Shown: positions 61,198 to 64,000 of the stretch, in pieces | How positions within the stretch are numbered: the stretch's first letter is position 1 | Layout: every line of letters begins with the position of its first letter | Assembly: GCF_958295425.1 (NCBI RefSeq) | Contig: NC_081151.1 | Coordinates: forward strand, 22,851,799 to 22,915,798 | Source of the DNA: Solea solea | Taxonomy: Eukaryota > Chordata > Actinopteri > Pleuronectiformes > Soleidae | DNA: 64,000 nucleotides | Direction: 5' to 3' | Made by a program: the position numbers and the translations under genes | The notes under the pieces: generated by a model | Told to the model about the DNA's origin: nothing | Seen by the model: only the letters and a program-made list of their open reading frames with translations | The model's database searches: none

Positions 61198-63465
61198 GTT
61201 TCTTGTCTTGATTGTGCTGCGTGGGTGCAGGCGAGAGCCAGTGCGACTCCACGACCTGCAGCAACGGCGGGACGTGTTACGACCACGGAGACTCCTTCCT
61301 GTGCAGCTGTCCCTCGGGCTGGGGGGGCAGCACCTGCAACACAGGTCCCACTTTAATTACACTGTAAAAAAGAAAGAAATGAACCCTGTCCCGACCTGTC
61401 GTGACGGCGCAGATGAATGAAAATAACAGTATTTTCTCGTTGTGTCTCCGCAGCCAAGAACAGCTCGTGTGACTCGGGTCCGTGTCAGAACGGCGGCACG
61501 TGCGTCGGCGGCGGCGGCGACGCCTTCACGTGCATCTGCAGGGACGGATGGGAGGGAGCCTCGTGTGCACGGGGTACGAATCTGTCTTATTATGGTCTCA
61601 CACGTGTTTATTTTACACTCTAAACAGCTTTCAGGGTGCTTACATTTCAAAATAAGAGCGCAGCCGCTGCCTTAAAACTAACTTAAAGTAGCAATTTCTA
61701 GTTAAATGTCGTAATTGAATGTTTTTAATTAAATGTCATTGAATCAACATAAAAAAATATAAATAAAACTGCAAATACAGATAAATTCCCTCATCATAAT
61801 CTCTCTCTCTCTCTCTCTCTCTTGCAGATGTCGATGACTGTAATCCACATCCCTGGTGAGATTAAGATTAGATTTCTCTTCATATTTCTCCTCCAAACTT
61901 TCTAGAAAAGTCTAGAAACTTACTCAAACTTAAGCCTCAGCTGTTTTAAGTTAAACCCGACTTTTACGTGAACTCTGATTTTTTTGTGTGGACCAGAAAC
62001 ATCAGGTGTTTCATCACTAACTTTGTCCACAAACAAAGTTCCACGGAGCAAAGAAAGCAGGAAATATTCACATTTAAGAAGCTGAAAAATCACAAAACGC
62101 ATCAAAATAGTTGATGAATCGTCGCAGCTGTGGAATCAAACCGTAGTAAAAGTACAAAAAGAAGGAGGTTTTTTGTTGTGAGAGCTTCTGTGGATCAGAG
62201 AGGAGACTCTGGACAAAAGCCTCCTCACCCTCCTCACCCTCCTCACCCTCCTCTACAATGACTGACAGGTGGATTAGTGGTGGTTTTGGTCTGAGGAGGA
62301 GGATTGTGAAGAGACGCTCCTCTCACGATTCACCAGCCTCGACCTGGGGGAAGCAGTGTGTGTGTGTGTGTGTGTGTGTGGTGGGGGGGCGGGGCTCAGT
62401 ATGTGGTCAGGGTGGATTTACATATGAAGTGTGGACATTGATCCGGGATCAGCTCCAGGCTGATGTCGCTCCGCAGGAGACAAAGTTGGACACAGGGTTT
62501 GTGTCTCTGCAGAGACGCAGATGCAACTAATGACCTTTTCCATCATCACTTAAACTGCCCTTAACTTAACTTAACTGGTTCACAATGCATTGTTCAAAAA
62601 TCAAGAAGACGATTAATTGAACACTAAATTGATCTCCAACTATTTTAATAATTAAATAATCAGCTTTATAATCATTTAAGGATTTTTCAGCTTCTGTAAT
62701 GTGAATATTATTGGTATAGATCATTAAAACTGAGTCTGTGTTTGTGGACAAAAACAAGCGTTTTCTGACACTTTATGAACCAAACAACTAATCAATTATA
62801 AAAATAACAATTATTTGTGGAAACCTTTGCTTATAAAGAGATAATATTCCACTAATACTGTGTCTTTTCCATAGTAATATCCAGATATTGAGCATTTCTT
62901 TTAAAGATAGGATCATTTTTGTTTAAGAAATAAACGTAAAGTTTATTTATTTCTATTTTTATAATTCTTTTGTTCATTATTTTATGTTTCCTGTTCCATG
63001 TTGCATGTTTGTTTTCCCAAAAGAAATCAGAGAATCAGGAAGTTATTTAGCAGAGTTAAAAAAAAAAGTTACTTTTAAAGTTGAATAATCACATCATGAC
63101 AAAAAAAATCAAAAGAAAGAAATAAATGACTATATTTTGAATTCCTAGCAGAGAAATTCAAACTAAAATGTATTTTTTTTTGTCATCAAACTAAGTTTTC
63201 TGTAAAAGGAAAATGTAGACTGTTTATTTTCAAAATAAAGGACTCTAAATCAGGGGCAAAGTTTTAAATTTGAACTGAGAAATAATCATTAAATCTTTCT
63301 AAATGAGTAAATCTGTTAAAGTTCATGTGTTTTAAAAAGTCTTTTCTGAGACTCTGAGCTCTCTCCGTTTTCTCCGCAGCTACAACGGCGGCGTGTGCGT
63401 CGACGGCGTGAACTGGTTCCGTTGTGAATGCGCCCCAGGATTCGCCGGACCGGACTGCCGCATCA
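23381..63465 (+). CDS. jag2: jag2 (Jagged-2 Notch ligand), exons 1-20 spliced, 3' end outside window
   Basis: Single-pass membrane ligand that activates Notch receptors on neighbouring cells. The 20 exons listed below join in frame to 829 codons plus one base (2488 nt), with GT-AG at every junction inside the window. Domain order: signal peptide (about 1-27), MNNL/C2-like region (about 31-190), DSL domain (193-237), then EGF repeats 1-15 (240-829). Exon lengths of 47, 174, 151, 165, 114, 28 and 86 nt agree with what I recall of vertebrate Jagged genes. The remaining roughly six exons (EGF16, cysteine-rich region, membrane helix, tail) must follow after 64000. JAG2 rather than JAG1 is indicated by GYFELQL, AWDWDN, EELLIER and [11 protein letters not shown]9-10 look more JAG1-like, which I read as ancestral retention. 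Jagged family is near certain, jag2 is probable, and the teleost a/b paralogue is undetermined. Confidence 0.93.
24054..24374 (+). CDS. jag2: jag2 exon 2: MNNL / C2-like domain (residues 26-132)
   Basis: This 107-codon exon begins after CTCAG at 24053 and ends before GTAAGT. It encodes the conserved N-terminal region of Jagged ligands, which forms a C2-like fold binding phospholipid and Notch. Visible hallmarks are GYFELQL (31-37), CCD (52-54), [15 protein letters not shown] (67-81), GPCTYG (88-93), IGGN (100-103) and IPFQFAWP (125-132). The paired cysteines (52, 53, 64, 69, 76, 90) are in place. GYFELQL is the JAG2 form. The codon usage is strongly GC-rich, like the promoter just upstream. 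Confidence 0.93.
24674..24965. repeat. Dispersed 'ACCTGGTCCTAATGAGGCAGAA' type repeat, two copies
   Basis: TAGTCCTCATAGAGACTAAA, CCTGGTCCTAATGAGGCAGA and TTAAGGCTTGG (24674-24835), repeated at 24880-24965 with CGTCCTCATGGAGACCAGAA, and again at 29330-29400. The first follows (TG)n. Copies are 80-90 percent alike by eye; class unknown. Confidence 0.65.
26250..26296. repeat. (CATT)n tetranucleotide repeat
   Basis: About 11 CATT units, with (TG)n at 26430-26476 shortly after. Confidence 0.9.
26760..27250. repeat. CTCTGTCTCTGTGTCT-type minisatellite
   Basis: Degenerate CTCTGT/CTGTGT units containing three longer copies of CTGCTTCAGTGACCTGCTGC followed by AGAATCT (about 26850, 27120 and 27220). 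The ORFs over both strands are repeat translations. Confidence 0.9.
27360..27990. repeat. Purine-rich minisatellite followed by a pyrimidine-rich block
   Basis: 27360-27510 is GAAGGAGGGAGAGAGA repeated with GACTGAAGGAGG; 27575-27985 is CTCCTC/TTCTTC-rich, ending in (TTC)n with a T/C-only run of roughly 70 bases. Long homopurine/homopyrimidine tracts can adopt triplex structure (established knowledge). No coding function. Confidence 0.85.
28505..28750. mobile_element. Foldback element, copy B, collapsed to a perfect palindrome
   Basis: Arms 28520-28557 and 28561-28598 are perfectly complementary over 38 bases around a 3-base loop. The right flank (CAAACTTCAGCTTCCTGTGA, AGCTGCAAACACATTTGTAA) continues the normal element. 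The internal region present in the other copies has been deleted. Confidence 0.85.
29829..30662 (-). mobile_element. tRNA-derived SINE with five-fold internal tandem amplification
   Basis: On the minus strand the head is GGTGGCAGCTCAGTGGTGGG (A-box-like) with GGGTTCAATTCCTGG (B-box-like) near 30595-30660, and the tail ATACAGTAAATACAGACCATA lies at 29829-29850. Between them a unit of 145-157 bp containing GGGCTTCAGTGTCTTTGCTC recurs at 29951, 30096, 30247, 30404 and 30557. Normal SINEs of this kind carry that segment once. The tRNA part cannot be a functional tRNA gene. Confidence 0.85.
31195..31625. mobile_element. Foldback element, copy C
   Basis: A long copy: the left arm starts with CACTTAACAAAAGGCTGACC and AACAGGAAACTGAAGTTTAT, then CTCTCCTGCACCAAATCCCA. 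The right arm has GATTTTCTCTATGGACTTTG and GTGGGAGAGTGAGTGGTTTA. Middle text: CACACGAGGCAGCAGTAGAC. Shows that the arms extend well beyond the 50-bp core. Confidence 0.8.
32190..32630 (-). mobile_element. LINE open reading frame remnant (RTE/jockey-like C-terminus)
   Basis: The minus strand encodes [15 protein letters not shown] with [16 protein letters not shown], which I recognise as the C-terminal text found after the reverse transcriptase in fish non-LTR elements (RWFGHVQRR type). A second frame carries [16 protein letters not shown]. Frameshifted and truncated at both ends, so dead. Different family from the LINE at 1865-3140. Confidence 0.7.
33390..33550. other. Possible conserved non-coding element in intron 2
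   Basis: Non-repetitive, moderately GC-rich stretch (GGGAGCCGCTCGTTCTCCCA, GTGAATATCACTTTC, TTGGGAGAATCGAGG, CCGAACAATGACTCAGTCCG). CGTTCTCCCATGG contains a near-RBPJ site, and AACAATG is a SOX-type site. The status is inference from texture only. Confidence 0.25.
33568..33840. repeat. (GA)n and (TC)n microsatellites
   Basis: (GA)n at 33576-33600 and (TC)n at 33813-33838, separated by about 210 bp of unique sequence; they are mutually complementary and could pair in RNA (inference). Confidence 0.8.
33930..34230. mobile_element. Foldback element, copy D
   Basis: Left CGCACCAAAGCCCATAGAGA..AATCAGTGATTTTAA; middle CACACGAGGCAGCAGTAGAC; right AAATCACTGATTTTCTCTAT, GGGCTTTGGTGTGGGAGAGT. The two arms are complementary over about 45 bases with few mismatches. 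Closest to copy A in internal sequence. Confidence 0.85.
34268..34312. repeat. (AGCAT)n pentanucleotide repeat
   Basis: Eight or so consecutive GCATA units; followed at 34426-34514 by mixed (TG)n/(CGTG)n. Confidence 0.9.
36078..36285. repeat. CCTGGTTCTT minisatellite (12-18 bp units)
   Basis: Repeated TCTCCTGGTTCTTGTCCTGG with TTCCTGGTTCTTC variants; unit lengths 12, 15 and 18, all multiples of three, so open frames persist on both strands. No sign that it is translated. Confidence 0.9.
38478..38544 (+). CDS. jag2: jag2 exon 3: end of C2-like region with serine tract (residues 133-155)
   Basis: Acceptor TTTTCAG at 38477; the exon reads [14 protein letters not shown], the JAG2 signature continuing FAWP of exon 2. 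It then runs into five serines (144-154 region), four encoded by AGC repeats. It ends on the first base of codon 155 (D, completed by exon 4). By my recollection the human exon is about four codons shorter, so the serine tract is a microsatellite expansion. The donor GTGAGT at 38545 is the first of five overlapping GTGAGT sites in a (GTGA)n run; use of any other would introduce a stop. Confidence 0.88.
38660..39065. repeat. Dispersed repeat shared with 56795-57310
   Basis: GGTTTCCATTACTATAGCTC-like text, GGGCGGAGTCGTCATAGCAA, then TGAACGTGGCCGCGATAGGG and TTTGCTAAATGTTGGAGATG. The 57070-57180 copy has TGAACGTGGTGATTGGGCTC and TTTGCTGAATGTTGGAGACG. Part of the pattern also appears at 16900-16955. 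Probably a decayed DNA transposon (inference). Confidence 0.5.
39937..39984. repeat. (CTG)16 trinucleotide repeat in intron 3
   Basis: Sixteen uninterrupted CTG units. Polyglutamine/polyalanine minus-strand ORFs over it have no gene context. Confidence 0.95.
40485..40890. mobile_element. Foldback element, copy E
   Basis: Left ACTTAACAAAAGACTGACCT, AACCACACGCTCTCCTGCAC, CAAATTCCATGGAGAAAATC; right GGAGGCAGCAGTGGAGCAAC and GCTGATTTTCTCTGTGGGGG. The outer left extension matches copy C, showing that both derive from a longer parent. Confidence 0.75.
41290..41550. mobile_element. Foldback element, copy F
   Basis: Left CCACACCAAATTCCATAGAG with AAAATCAGCGTTTTTAG; right AATGGTTTTCTCTATTGACT and TTGGTGCAGGGAG. 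More diverged than the other copies; it lies 400 bp from copy E, which it resembles (AATTCCAT variant), suggesting local duplication. Confidence 0.7.
42595..42685. other. Possible conserved non-coding element in intron 3
   Basis: CCTGTAATTGCAGCCGGTAG, CTCTTCAGCAAACATTGCGT, GTCTTAATTGATTGAGAATT: unique sequence rich in homeodomain-type TAATT sites. Inference from sequence texture only. Confidence 0.25.
43325..43960. repeat. Degenerate tandem repeat, period about 141 bp, in intron 3
   Basis: ATGCTAGCTTAATCAGCCAC (43461), CTGTTAGCTTAATGAGCCAC (43603) and ATATTAGCTTAATCAGCTAC (43744) are followed each time by CAGCTAACTAGCTAA- or CAGTTACAG-type text and GATGACTAGACAG/TTGATAA; a fourth partial unit starts near 43802. 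Similar AGCTAATTAGCT text occurs at 39110-39560. Confidence 0.65.
44336..44590 (+). CDS. jag2: jag2 exon 4: C2 end and DSL domain (residues 155-240)
   Basis: Acceptor GTCCAG at 44335, donor GTGAGG at 44591, 255 nt. It encodes EELLIERS (JAG2-type), GMINP (167-171), then the complete DSL domain (193-237), the module that touches Notch EGF11. All six DSL cysteines are present (195, 204, 208, 220, 228, 237). The receptor-contact loop [10 protein letters not shown] (209-218) is intact, as is the EGWTGPDC end. The upstream in-frame sequence from 44179 is intronic; the preceding codons do not match the family. Confidence 0.95.
45164..45224 (+). CDS. jag2: jag2 exon 5: first part of EGF1 (residues 240-260)
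   Basis: Acceptor CGACAG at 45163, donor GTAAGT at 45225, 61 nt. It encodes [20 protein letters not shown], the start of the atypical short EGF1 of Jagged ligands that packs against the DSL domain. The last two bases join the first base of exon 6 to give K260. The exon is short, as in other Jagged genes. Confidence 0.93.
46115..46145. repeat. hAT-type terminal fragment
   Basis: GGAGGGCCGCGAGTTTGACA then CCTGG corresponds to one end of the GGTGTCAAACTC family seen complete at 54397-54602; another scrap is at 42557-42590. Confidence 0.45.
46170..46562. repeat. Minisatellite with GGTGCACCCTTAGAG unit, about 20 copies
   Basis: Units alternate between TTTTGGTGCACCCTTAGAG (19 bp) and TGTTGGTGCACCCTTAGAGAG (about 21-22 bp). 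Each carries the palindrome GTGCAC (mutated to GTGCAT in two). No coding potential. Confidence 0.93.
48466..48680. repeat. (CA)n and poly-C tracts
   Basis: (CA)n at 48474-48505, C-run with CCACCACAC repeats at 48630-48675. The surrounding GC-rich stretch to 48930 has proline-rich chance ORFs only. Confidence 0.85.
49285..49560. mobile_element. Foldback element, copy G
   Basis: Left CTGCACCAAACCCCAGAGAG..AAAATCAGTGATTTAAG; middle GGAGGCAGCAGTGGATCAAC; right AAAATCACTGATTTTCTCTA, GGGCTTTGGTGCAGGGAGAG. The right extension (GTGGCTGAGATCTGTTTCTC) matches that of copy B. Confidence 0.8.
49598..49724. repeat. 26-bp GC-rich duplication leading into (CAG)18
   Basis: GGGAGCCGCCGCGGGTCGTG occurs twice (about 49600 and 49629) followed by GATCGCTGT twice, then 18 uninterrupted CAG units (49671-49724). 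Intronic. Confidence 0.9.
49980..50165. other. Possible conserved non-coding element in intron 5
   Basis: AAATGACAGGACAGGTGGAG, TGCCATAAACCAACAGATTA, GCTAACCCTGCGCTGGCC, CCGCCGTTAGTCATTCCAAG: compact, unique, GC-moderate sequence between a GGA-rich tract and a (CA/CG)n tract. GGACAGGTG resembles an E-box/SMAD-type mixture. Conservation is not provable here. Confidence 0.3.
50465..50752. mobile_element. Foldback element, copy H (typical)
   Basis: Left TAAACCACTCACTCTCCCAC..ACCAAACCTCATAGAGAAAA; middle CTGCTGCCTCGTGTGGTCAC and GGAGGCAGCAGTGGATCAAC; right ATGTTCTCTATGGGCTTTGG, TGTGGGAGAGTGAGTGGTTT. About 288 bp, a good reference copy. Confidence 0.85.
50912..50948. repeat. (CA)n microsatellite
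   Basis: About 18 uninterrupted CA units. Confidence 0.95.
51305..51360. repeat. 12-bp tandem repeat ACTCGGCCTCAG, about 4.5 copies
   Basis: Perfect or near-perfect units; preceded by C-rich CTCCCCCCGTCT repeats (51245-51285). 12-bp period keeps frames open but there is no gene. Confidence 0.9.
51690..51935. mobile_element. Foldback element, copy I
   Basis: Left TAAACCACTCACTCTCCCAC, ACCAAAGCCCATAGAGAA; then the middle has CACACGAGGCAGCAGTAGAC; right AATCGCTGATTTTCTCTATG, GACTTTGGTGCAAGAGAGTG. Shorter middle than copy H. Confidence 0.8.
52201..52236 (+). repeat. (GT)18 directly before exon 6 acceptor
   Basis: Occupies the position of the polypyrimidine tract of intron 5, five bases before the exon. 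UG repeats in RNA are bound by TDP-43-type proteins (established knowledge). Confidence 0.95.
52242..52372 (+). CDS. jag2: jag2 exon 6: end of EGF1 and EGF2 (residues 260-304)
   Basis: 131 nt. It encodes [10 protein letters not shown] (EGF1 end), [18 protein letters not shown] and NWGGLLCDK (EGF2), nearly identical to the Jagged consensus. The acceptor TTGCAG is preceded by 18 GT dinucleotides (52201-52236) with no real pyrimidine tract. The donor is AAAG|GTCTGA, weak at positions +3 to +6. Both suggest splicing that depends on enhancers or TG-binding proteins (inference). Confidence 0.94.
52387..52436. repeat. (CATC)n repeat just after exon 6
   Basis: Interrupted CATC units within intron 6, 15 bases downstream of the donor. 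Confidence 0.9.
52946..53243. mobile_element. Small DNA transposon (MITE) in intron 6
   Basis: The left end TTAAAGCTGGAGTGTGTAAC and the reverse complement of the right end (TTAAAGCTGCGCTACGTAAC) are clearly related terminal inverted repeats of about 24 bp, flanking 298 bp without coding capacity. Target-site duplication is not obvious. The element ends 49 bp before exon 7. Confidence 0.7.
53251..53280 (+). repeat. (TG)15 before exon 7 acceptor
   Basis: Followed only by TTGTTGTTGTAG and exon 7, replacing the usual pyrimidine tract, as at exon 6. Confidence 0.95.
53293..53412 (+). CDS. jag2: jag2 exon 7: EGF3 (residues 304-344)
   Basis: 120 nt, starting inside D304 and ending inside A344 with donor GTGAGT. 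It encodes the complete third EGF repeat, [17 protein letters not shown] onward, with six cysteines. The acceptor is GTTGTTGTAG, preceded by 15 TG dinucleotides (53251-53280). The adjoining intron also holds a small transposon (52946-53243). Confidence 0.94.
53441..53477 (+). repeat. Decamer GTGACGACGT repeat filling intron 7
   Basis: 3.7 copies within the 99-bp intron 7, so over a third of the intron is this repeat. Confidence 0.9.
53512..53625 (+). CDS. jag2: jag2 exon 8: EGF4 (residues 344-382)
   Basis: 114 nt, one EGF repeat per exon with phase 1 boundaries. It encodes [15 protein letters not shown] and [12 protein letters not shown], the JAG2 version of this repeat. The intron before it is only 99 bp (53413..53511) and contains a decamer repeat. 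The donor AAAG|GTCTGT is non-optimal. Confidence 0.94.
53930..54043 (+). CDS. jag2: jag2 exon 9: EGF5, calcium-binding type (residues 382-420)
   Basis: 114 nt, acceptor TTTCAG at 53929, donor GTACGT at 54044. It begins D-T-D-E-C, a calcium-binding EGF signature (D-x-D/N-E/Q), followed by [16 protein letters not shown] and WTGKTCQ with six cysteines. The consensus hydroxylation region C-x-D-x4-F/Y is visible as C-I-D-M-E-N-S-F. Confidence 0.94.
54397..54602. mobile_element. Short non-autonomous hAT-type element
   Basis: Ends CAGAGGTGTCAAATGTACGG and, inverted, CAGGGGTGTCAAACTCATAC; the CAGGGGTGTCAAACTCA terminus is typical of hAT/Charlie-type elements in vertebrates. The inner GGCCCGTGGGCTCGAAACAG is also typical. 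Flanking octamers AACAGACC and AGCTAACC match 5 of 8 and may be a decayed target-site duplication. 206 bp, no coding capacity. Confidence 0.7.
55060..55620. other. GC-rich block in intron 9, possible enhancer or conserved element
   Basis: GCTCGGCAACTGCTGCTGGC, CCGGGTTTATCTTCGGCTCC, CCAACAGGTGCCGCTTACCT, GGAGCAGTATTAATGCACTG, TGGAATGCCGCAGGTTTGGC: unique, motif-rich sequence (E-box CAGGTG, TGGAATG TEAD-type site) with G-runs between. No ORF with family similarity and no repeat signature. Inference. Confidence 0.3.
56060..56340. mobile_element. hAT-type element remnant
   Basis: GACTCCCAAAGACTGGGTCG, GGGACCCACGGATGGGTCAC and GTGGTCCCCAAAC resemble the CAGTGGTTCCCAAACTGGG start common in vertebrate hAT-derived repeats. 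The other end is not clear. Confidence 0.4.
56658..56774 (+). CDS. jag2: jag2 exon 10: EGF6 with one-residue insertion (residues 420-459)
   Basis: 117 nt, acceptor TTTGCAG, donor GTTAGT at 56775. It encodes [27 protein letters not shown] and [17 protein letters not shown] is a JAG2 hallmark. The first cysteine pair is separated by five residues (VGIKP) instead of the four I recall in human JAG1 and JAG2, so this exon is one codon longer than usual. The acceptor follows a long CTCTCC pyrimidine-rich tract (56578-56640). Confidence 0.93.
56795..57310. repeat. Dispersed repeat, second copy of the 38660-39065 family
   Basis: GAAGGCGGGTCCAGAGGAAC, TTTTGTGACAATTCTGCAGC, GAACGTGGTGATTGGGCTCA, TGCTGAATGTTGGAGACGAA and GTACCGACTCGGCTCGCATG. 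The last motif is a familiar teleost repeat signature. In intron 10. Confidence 0.5.
57634..57680 (+). CDS. jag2: jag2 exon 11: first half of EGF7 (residues 459-474)
   Basis: Mini-exon of 47 nt, acceptor CTCTCAG, donor GTGAGG at 57681, ending in phase 0. It encodes [15 protein letters not shown] with three cysteines of EGF7. The very short length and phase are conserved in Jagged genes, which supports the call despite its size. Confidence 0.93.
58099..58272 (+). CDS. jag2: jag2 exon 12: end of EGF7 and EGF8 (residues 475-532)
   Basis: 174 nt, phase 0 at both ends, acceptor CTGTCAG, donor GTGAGG at 58273. It encodes [16 protein letters not shown] (EGF7 end), then [13 protein letters not shown] and [17 protein letters not shown] (EGF8). 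EGF8 starts QRNRC and lacks the acidic calcium-binding signature usual here (I recall DIDEC in JAG1 and RDEC in JAG2), so calcium binding at this repeat is probably weakened (inference). Confidence 0.93.
58355..58505 (+). CDS. jag2: jag2 exon 13: EGF9 and start of EGF10 (residues 533-583)
   Basis: 151 nt after an 82-bp intron. It encodes [30 protein letters not shown], then [11 protein letters not shown], the opening of the atypical EGF10. The acceptor is CCTGAAG. The text LKDHC resembles JAG1 more than mammalian JAG2. The last base joins exon 14 to form V583. Confidence 0.93.
58933..59097 (+). CDS. jag2: jag2 exon 14: remainder of long atypical EGF10 (residues 583-638)
   Basis: 165 nt, acceptor ACTTAAAG at 58932 (poor pyrimidine tract), donor GTGAGT at 59098. 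It encodes [46 protein letters not shown]. This repeat carries a long insertion between cysteines, a known peculiarity of Jagged EGF10, and the VIDSCTVA text matches JAG1-type sequence. ATND-T and NFS are possible N-glycosylation sites (N-D-T, N-F-S). Confidence 0.93.
59481..59594 (+). CDS. jag2: jag2 exon 15: EGF11, calcium-binding type (residues 638-676)
   Basis: 114 nt, acceptor TCCACAG, donor GTAAGT at 59595. It encodes [37 protein letters not shown] sequence with six cysteines, the N-x-N-D calcium-binding start and the C-x-D-x4-F hydroxylation pattern. Confidence 0.94.
60048..60161 (+). CDS. jag2: jag2 exon 16: EGF12, calcium-binding type (residues 676-714)
   Basis: 114 nt, acceptor CTTCCAG, donor GTACGT at 60162. 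It encodes [27 protein letters not shown], and WKGKTCHS, with six cysteines and the D-x-N-E calcium-binding signature. [14 protein letters not shown] is strongly conserved in all Jagged proteins. Confidence 0.94.
60162..61230 (+). other. jag2 intron 16, with a possible conserved element at 60360-60450
   Basis: GGTGTAATCATTTTAATGGC and GTCCGTGTATCATGGGATTA look like unique regulatory-type sequence. (TTTC)n at 61157-61196 sits 34 bp before exon 17. No exon within. Confidence 0.4.
61231..61344 (+). CDS. jag2: jag2 exon 17: EGF13 (residues 714-752)
   Basis: 114 nt, acceptor GGTGCAG, donor ACAG|GTCCCA (poor beyond GT). It encodes [31 protein letters not shown] and GGSTCN with six cysteines. The frame and phase to exon 18 are exact, which supports the weak donor. 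The preceding intron carries a (TTTC)n tract (61157-61196) close to the acceptor. Confidence 0.93.
61454..61573 (+). CDS. jag2: jag2 exon 18: EGF14 with glycine run (residues 752-792)
   Basis: 120 nt, acceptor CCGCAG, donor GTACGA at 61574. It encodes [18 protein letters not shown], a four-glycine run (GGCGGCGGCGGC) then [16 protein letters not shown]. The glycine run appears to add one residue compared with the human repeat and comes from a GGC microsatellite. AKNSSC is conserved and contains an N-S-S glycosylation site. Confidence 0.93.
61796..61822 (+). repeat. (CT)n pyrimidine tract before exon 19
   Basis: A long CT run forming an unusually strong polypyrimidine tract for the 28-nt mini-exon 19. 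Confidence 0.9.
61828..61855 (+). CDS. jag2: jag2 exon 19: 28-nt mini-exon, start of EGF15 (residues 792-801)
   Basis: 28 nt, acceptor CTTGCAG after a (CT)n tract (61796-61822), donor GTGAGA at 61856. It encodes VDDCNPHP with the first base pair of the next cysteine codon. The 28-nt length is conserved in Jagged genes. It is invisible in long-ORF scans and is supported by exact frame joining to exon 20. Confidence 0.92.
61856..63379 (+). other. jag2 intron 19 (1.5 kb)
   Basis: Contains two copies of the AT-rich dispersed repeat (61915-62145 inverted, 62635-62820), (CCTCAC)n at 62221-62250 and (GT)n at 62356-62380. No exon. Confidence 0.8.
63380..63465 (+). CDS. jag2: jag2 exon 20: rest of EGF15 (residues 801-829)
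   Basis: 86 nt, acceptor CTCCGCAG, donor GTGAGT at 63466. It encodes [28 protein letters not shown], almost identical to the JAG2/JAG1 consensus. It is the last exon in the window; the open codon (first base A) should be completed by exon 21, expected to begin with an N-x-D/N-E calcium-binding EGF16. Confidence 0.95.
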
Positions 63466-63814
63466 GTGAGTGTGTCCTGGGAACCAGGGTGGGGGGTCAG
63501 CTGTGTCCGAGAGGCGTGGAGGTGGTGTGGGGTCAGAGGTGAAAGGTCGCGGCAGAGGGAGGCGTGAGGCGATTGTTCCGAGGCGACAGATTAGGAAGCC
63601 TTTTAGGAACCCGGACTTAACCTTTGACCTCTGCGATGAGCCGAGGTCAGAGCTGAGGCCCGTCTGACGGCTCGGTGCGCTCTCCCGCGGCGTCTGACAG
63701 AAAAGACTTTTCACCACCATAGTGTTAAAAATGTAAAGAAGAGAGCGCCGTGAATTCCATCACAGAAAAACCTAAACATTCAACTGCTACTAACTCTACT
63801 ATCTACTAAATATT

Positions 63815-64000
63815 TGACTTTATCTCGCTGTGAGACAAACTTCTTTACCAAAAAACTGGAGTTTGTAAACCACTCACTCTCCCAGACCAAACTTCAGAGA
63901 GAAAATGAGTGATTTAAGCTCCTGGGGGATACAGTAGTTACTGGTCTACTGCTGCCTCGTGTGGTCACTTTGTGTCACTGAAGTAAACTCAAACTAAGTT
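63815..64000. mobile_element. Foldback element, copy J, cut by the window end
   Basis: Left arm GTTTGTAAACCACTCACTCT then CCCAGACCAAACTTCAGAGA, followed by GGTCTACTGCTGCCTCGTGT and GGTCACTTTGTGTCACTGAA. The right arm should lie beyond 64000, in jag2 intron 20. Confidence 0.8.

Noticed and set aside
23381..63465. Identification as jag1 rather than jag2
   Set aside because: EGF9-10 favour jag1, but the C2-like region, exon 3-4 text and EGF4/6 hallmarks favour jag2; the latter are the more diagnostic.
1..64000. CRISPR array or prokaryotic mobile system
   Set aside because: Tandem arrays lack spacer-repeat alternation with unique spacers, and the intron-exon gene shows the DNA is vertebrate.

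Overview
The window is vertebrate nuclear DNA, almost certainly from a teleost fish. It is intron-rich, loaded with (CA)n and other microsatellites, and carries tRNA-derived SINEs, decayed LINE reverse-transcriptase fragments, small inverted-repeat DNA transposons and many minisatellites. No prokaryotic features (operons, ribosome binding sites, CRISPR) are present. Most open reading frames in it are repeat translations or chance frames.

The only gene I can support is a Jagged-family Notch ligand on the + strand. I assembled it by hand as 20 consecutive coding exons (23381..63465), all with GT-AG introns and a continuous reading frame of 829 codons plus one base. The exons encode a signal peptide, the MNNL/C2-like N-terminus, the DSL domain and EGF repeats 1-15. 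The last EGF repeat, the cysteine-rich region, the transmembrane helix and the cytoplasmic tail must lie beyond position 64000. Residues such as [33 protein letters not shown] and CKNLIGGY match JAG2 rather than JAG1 (from memory of the families), so I call it jag2. I cannot say whether it is the teleost a or b copy.

Layout. 1-22.9 kb: upstream intergenic DNA with two related 23-bp minisatellite systems, a decayed LINE, SINE pieces, several dispersed repeat families and a GGTT-rich array. 22.98-23.38 kb: GC-rich TATA-less promoter/5'UTR with GC boxes, an inverted CCAAT box and two possible 22-codon uORFs. 23.38-24.37 kb: exons 1-2. 24.4-38.5 kb: 14.1-kb intron 2, with a pyrimidine/purine-rich block, an internally amplified SINE, a LINE remnant and a cluster of RBPJ-type motifs. 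38.5-45.2 kb: exons 3-5. 45.2-52.2 kb: 7-kb intron 5. 52.2-63.5 kb: exons 6-20, closely spaced.

The most unusual structures are as follows. (1) At least ten copies of a foldback element of about 180-430 bp, with long inverted arms, are scattered mainly in jag2 introns; one has collapsed into a perfect 38-bp palindrome. (2) Exon 3 ends in an AGC-repeat serine tract fused to a GTGA microsatellite that offers five tandem GTGAGT splice donors. (3) The acceptors of exons 6 and 7 are preceded by long TG repeats instead of a normal pyrimidine tract. (4) RBPJ-like motifs are over-represented in intron 2. I found no wholly new coding system.
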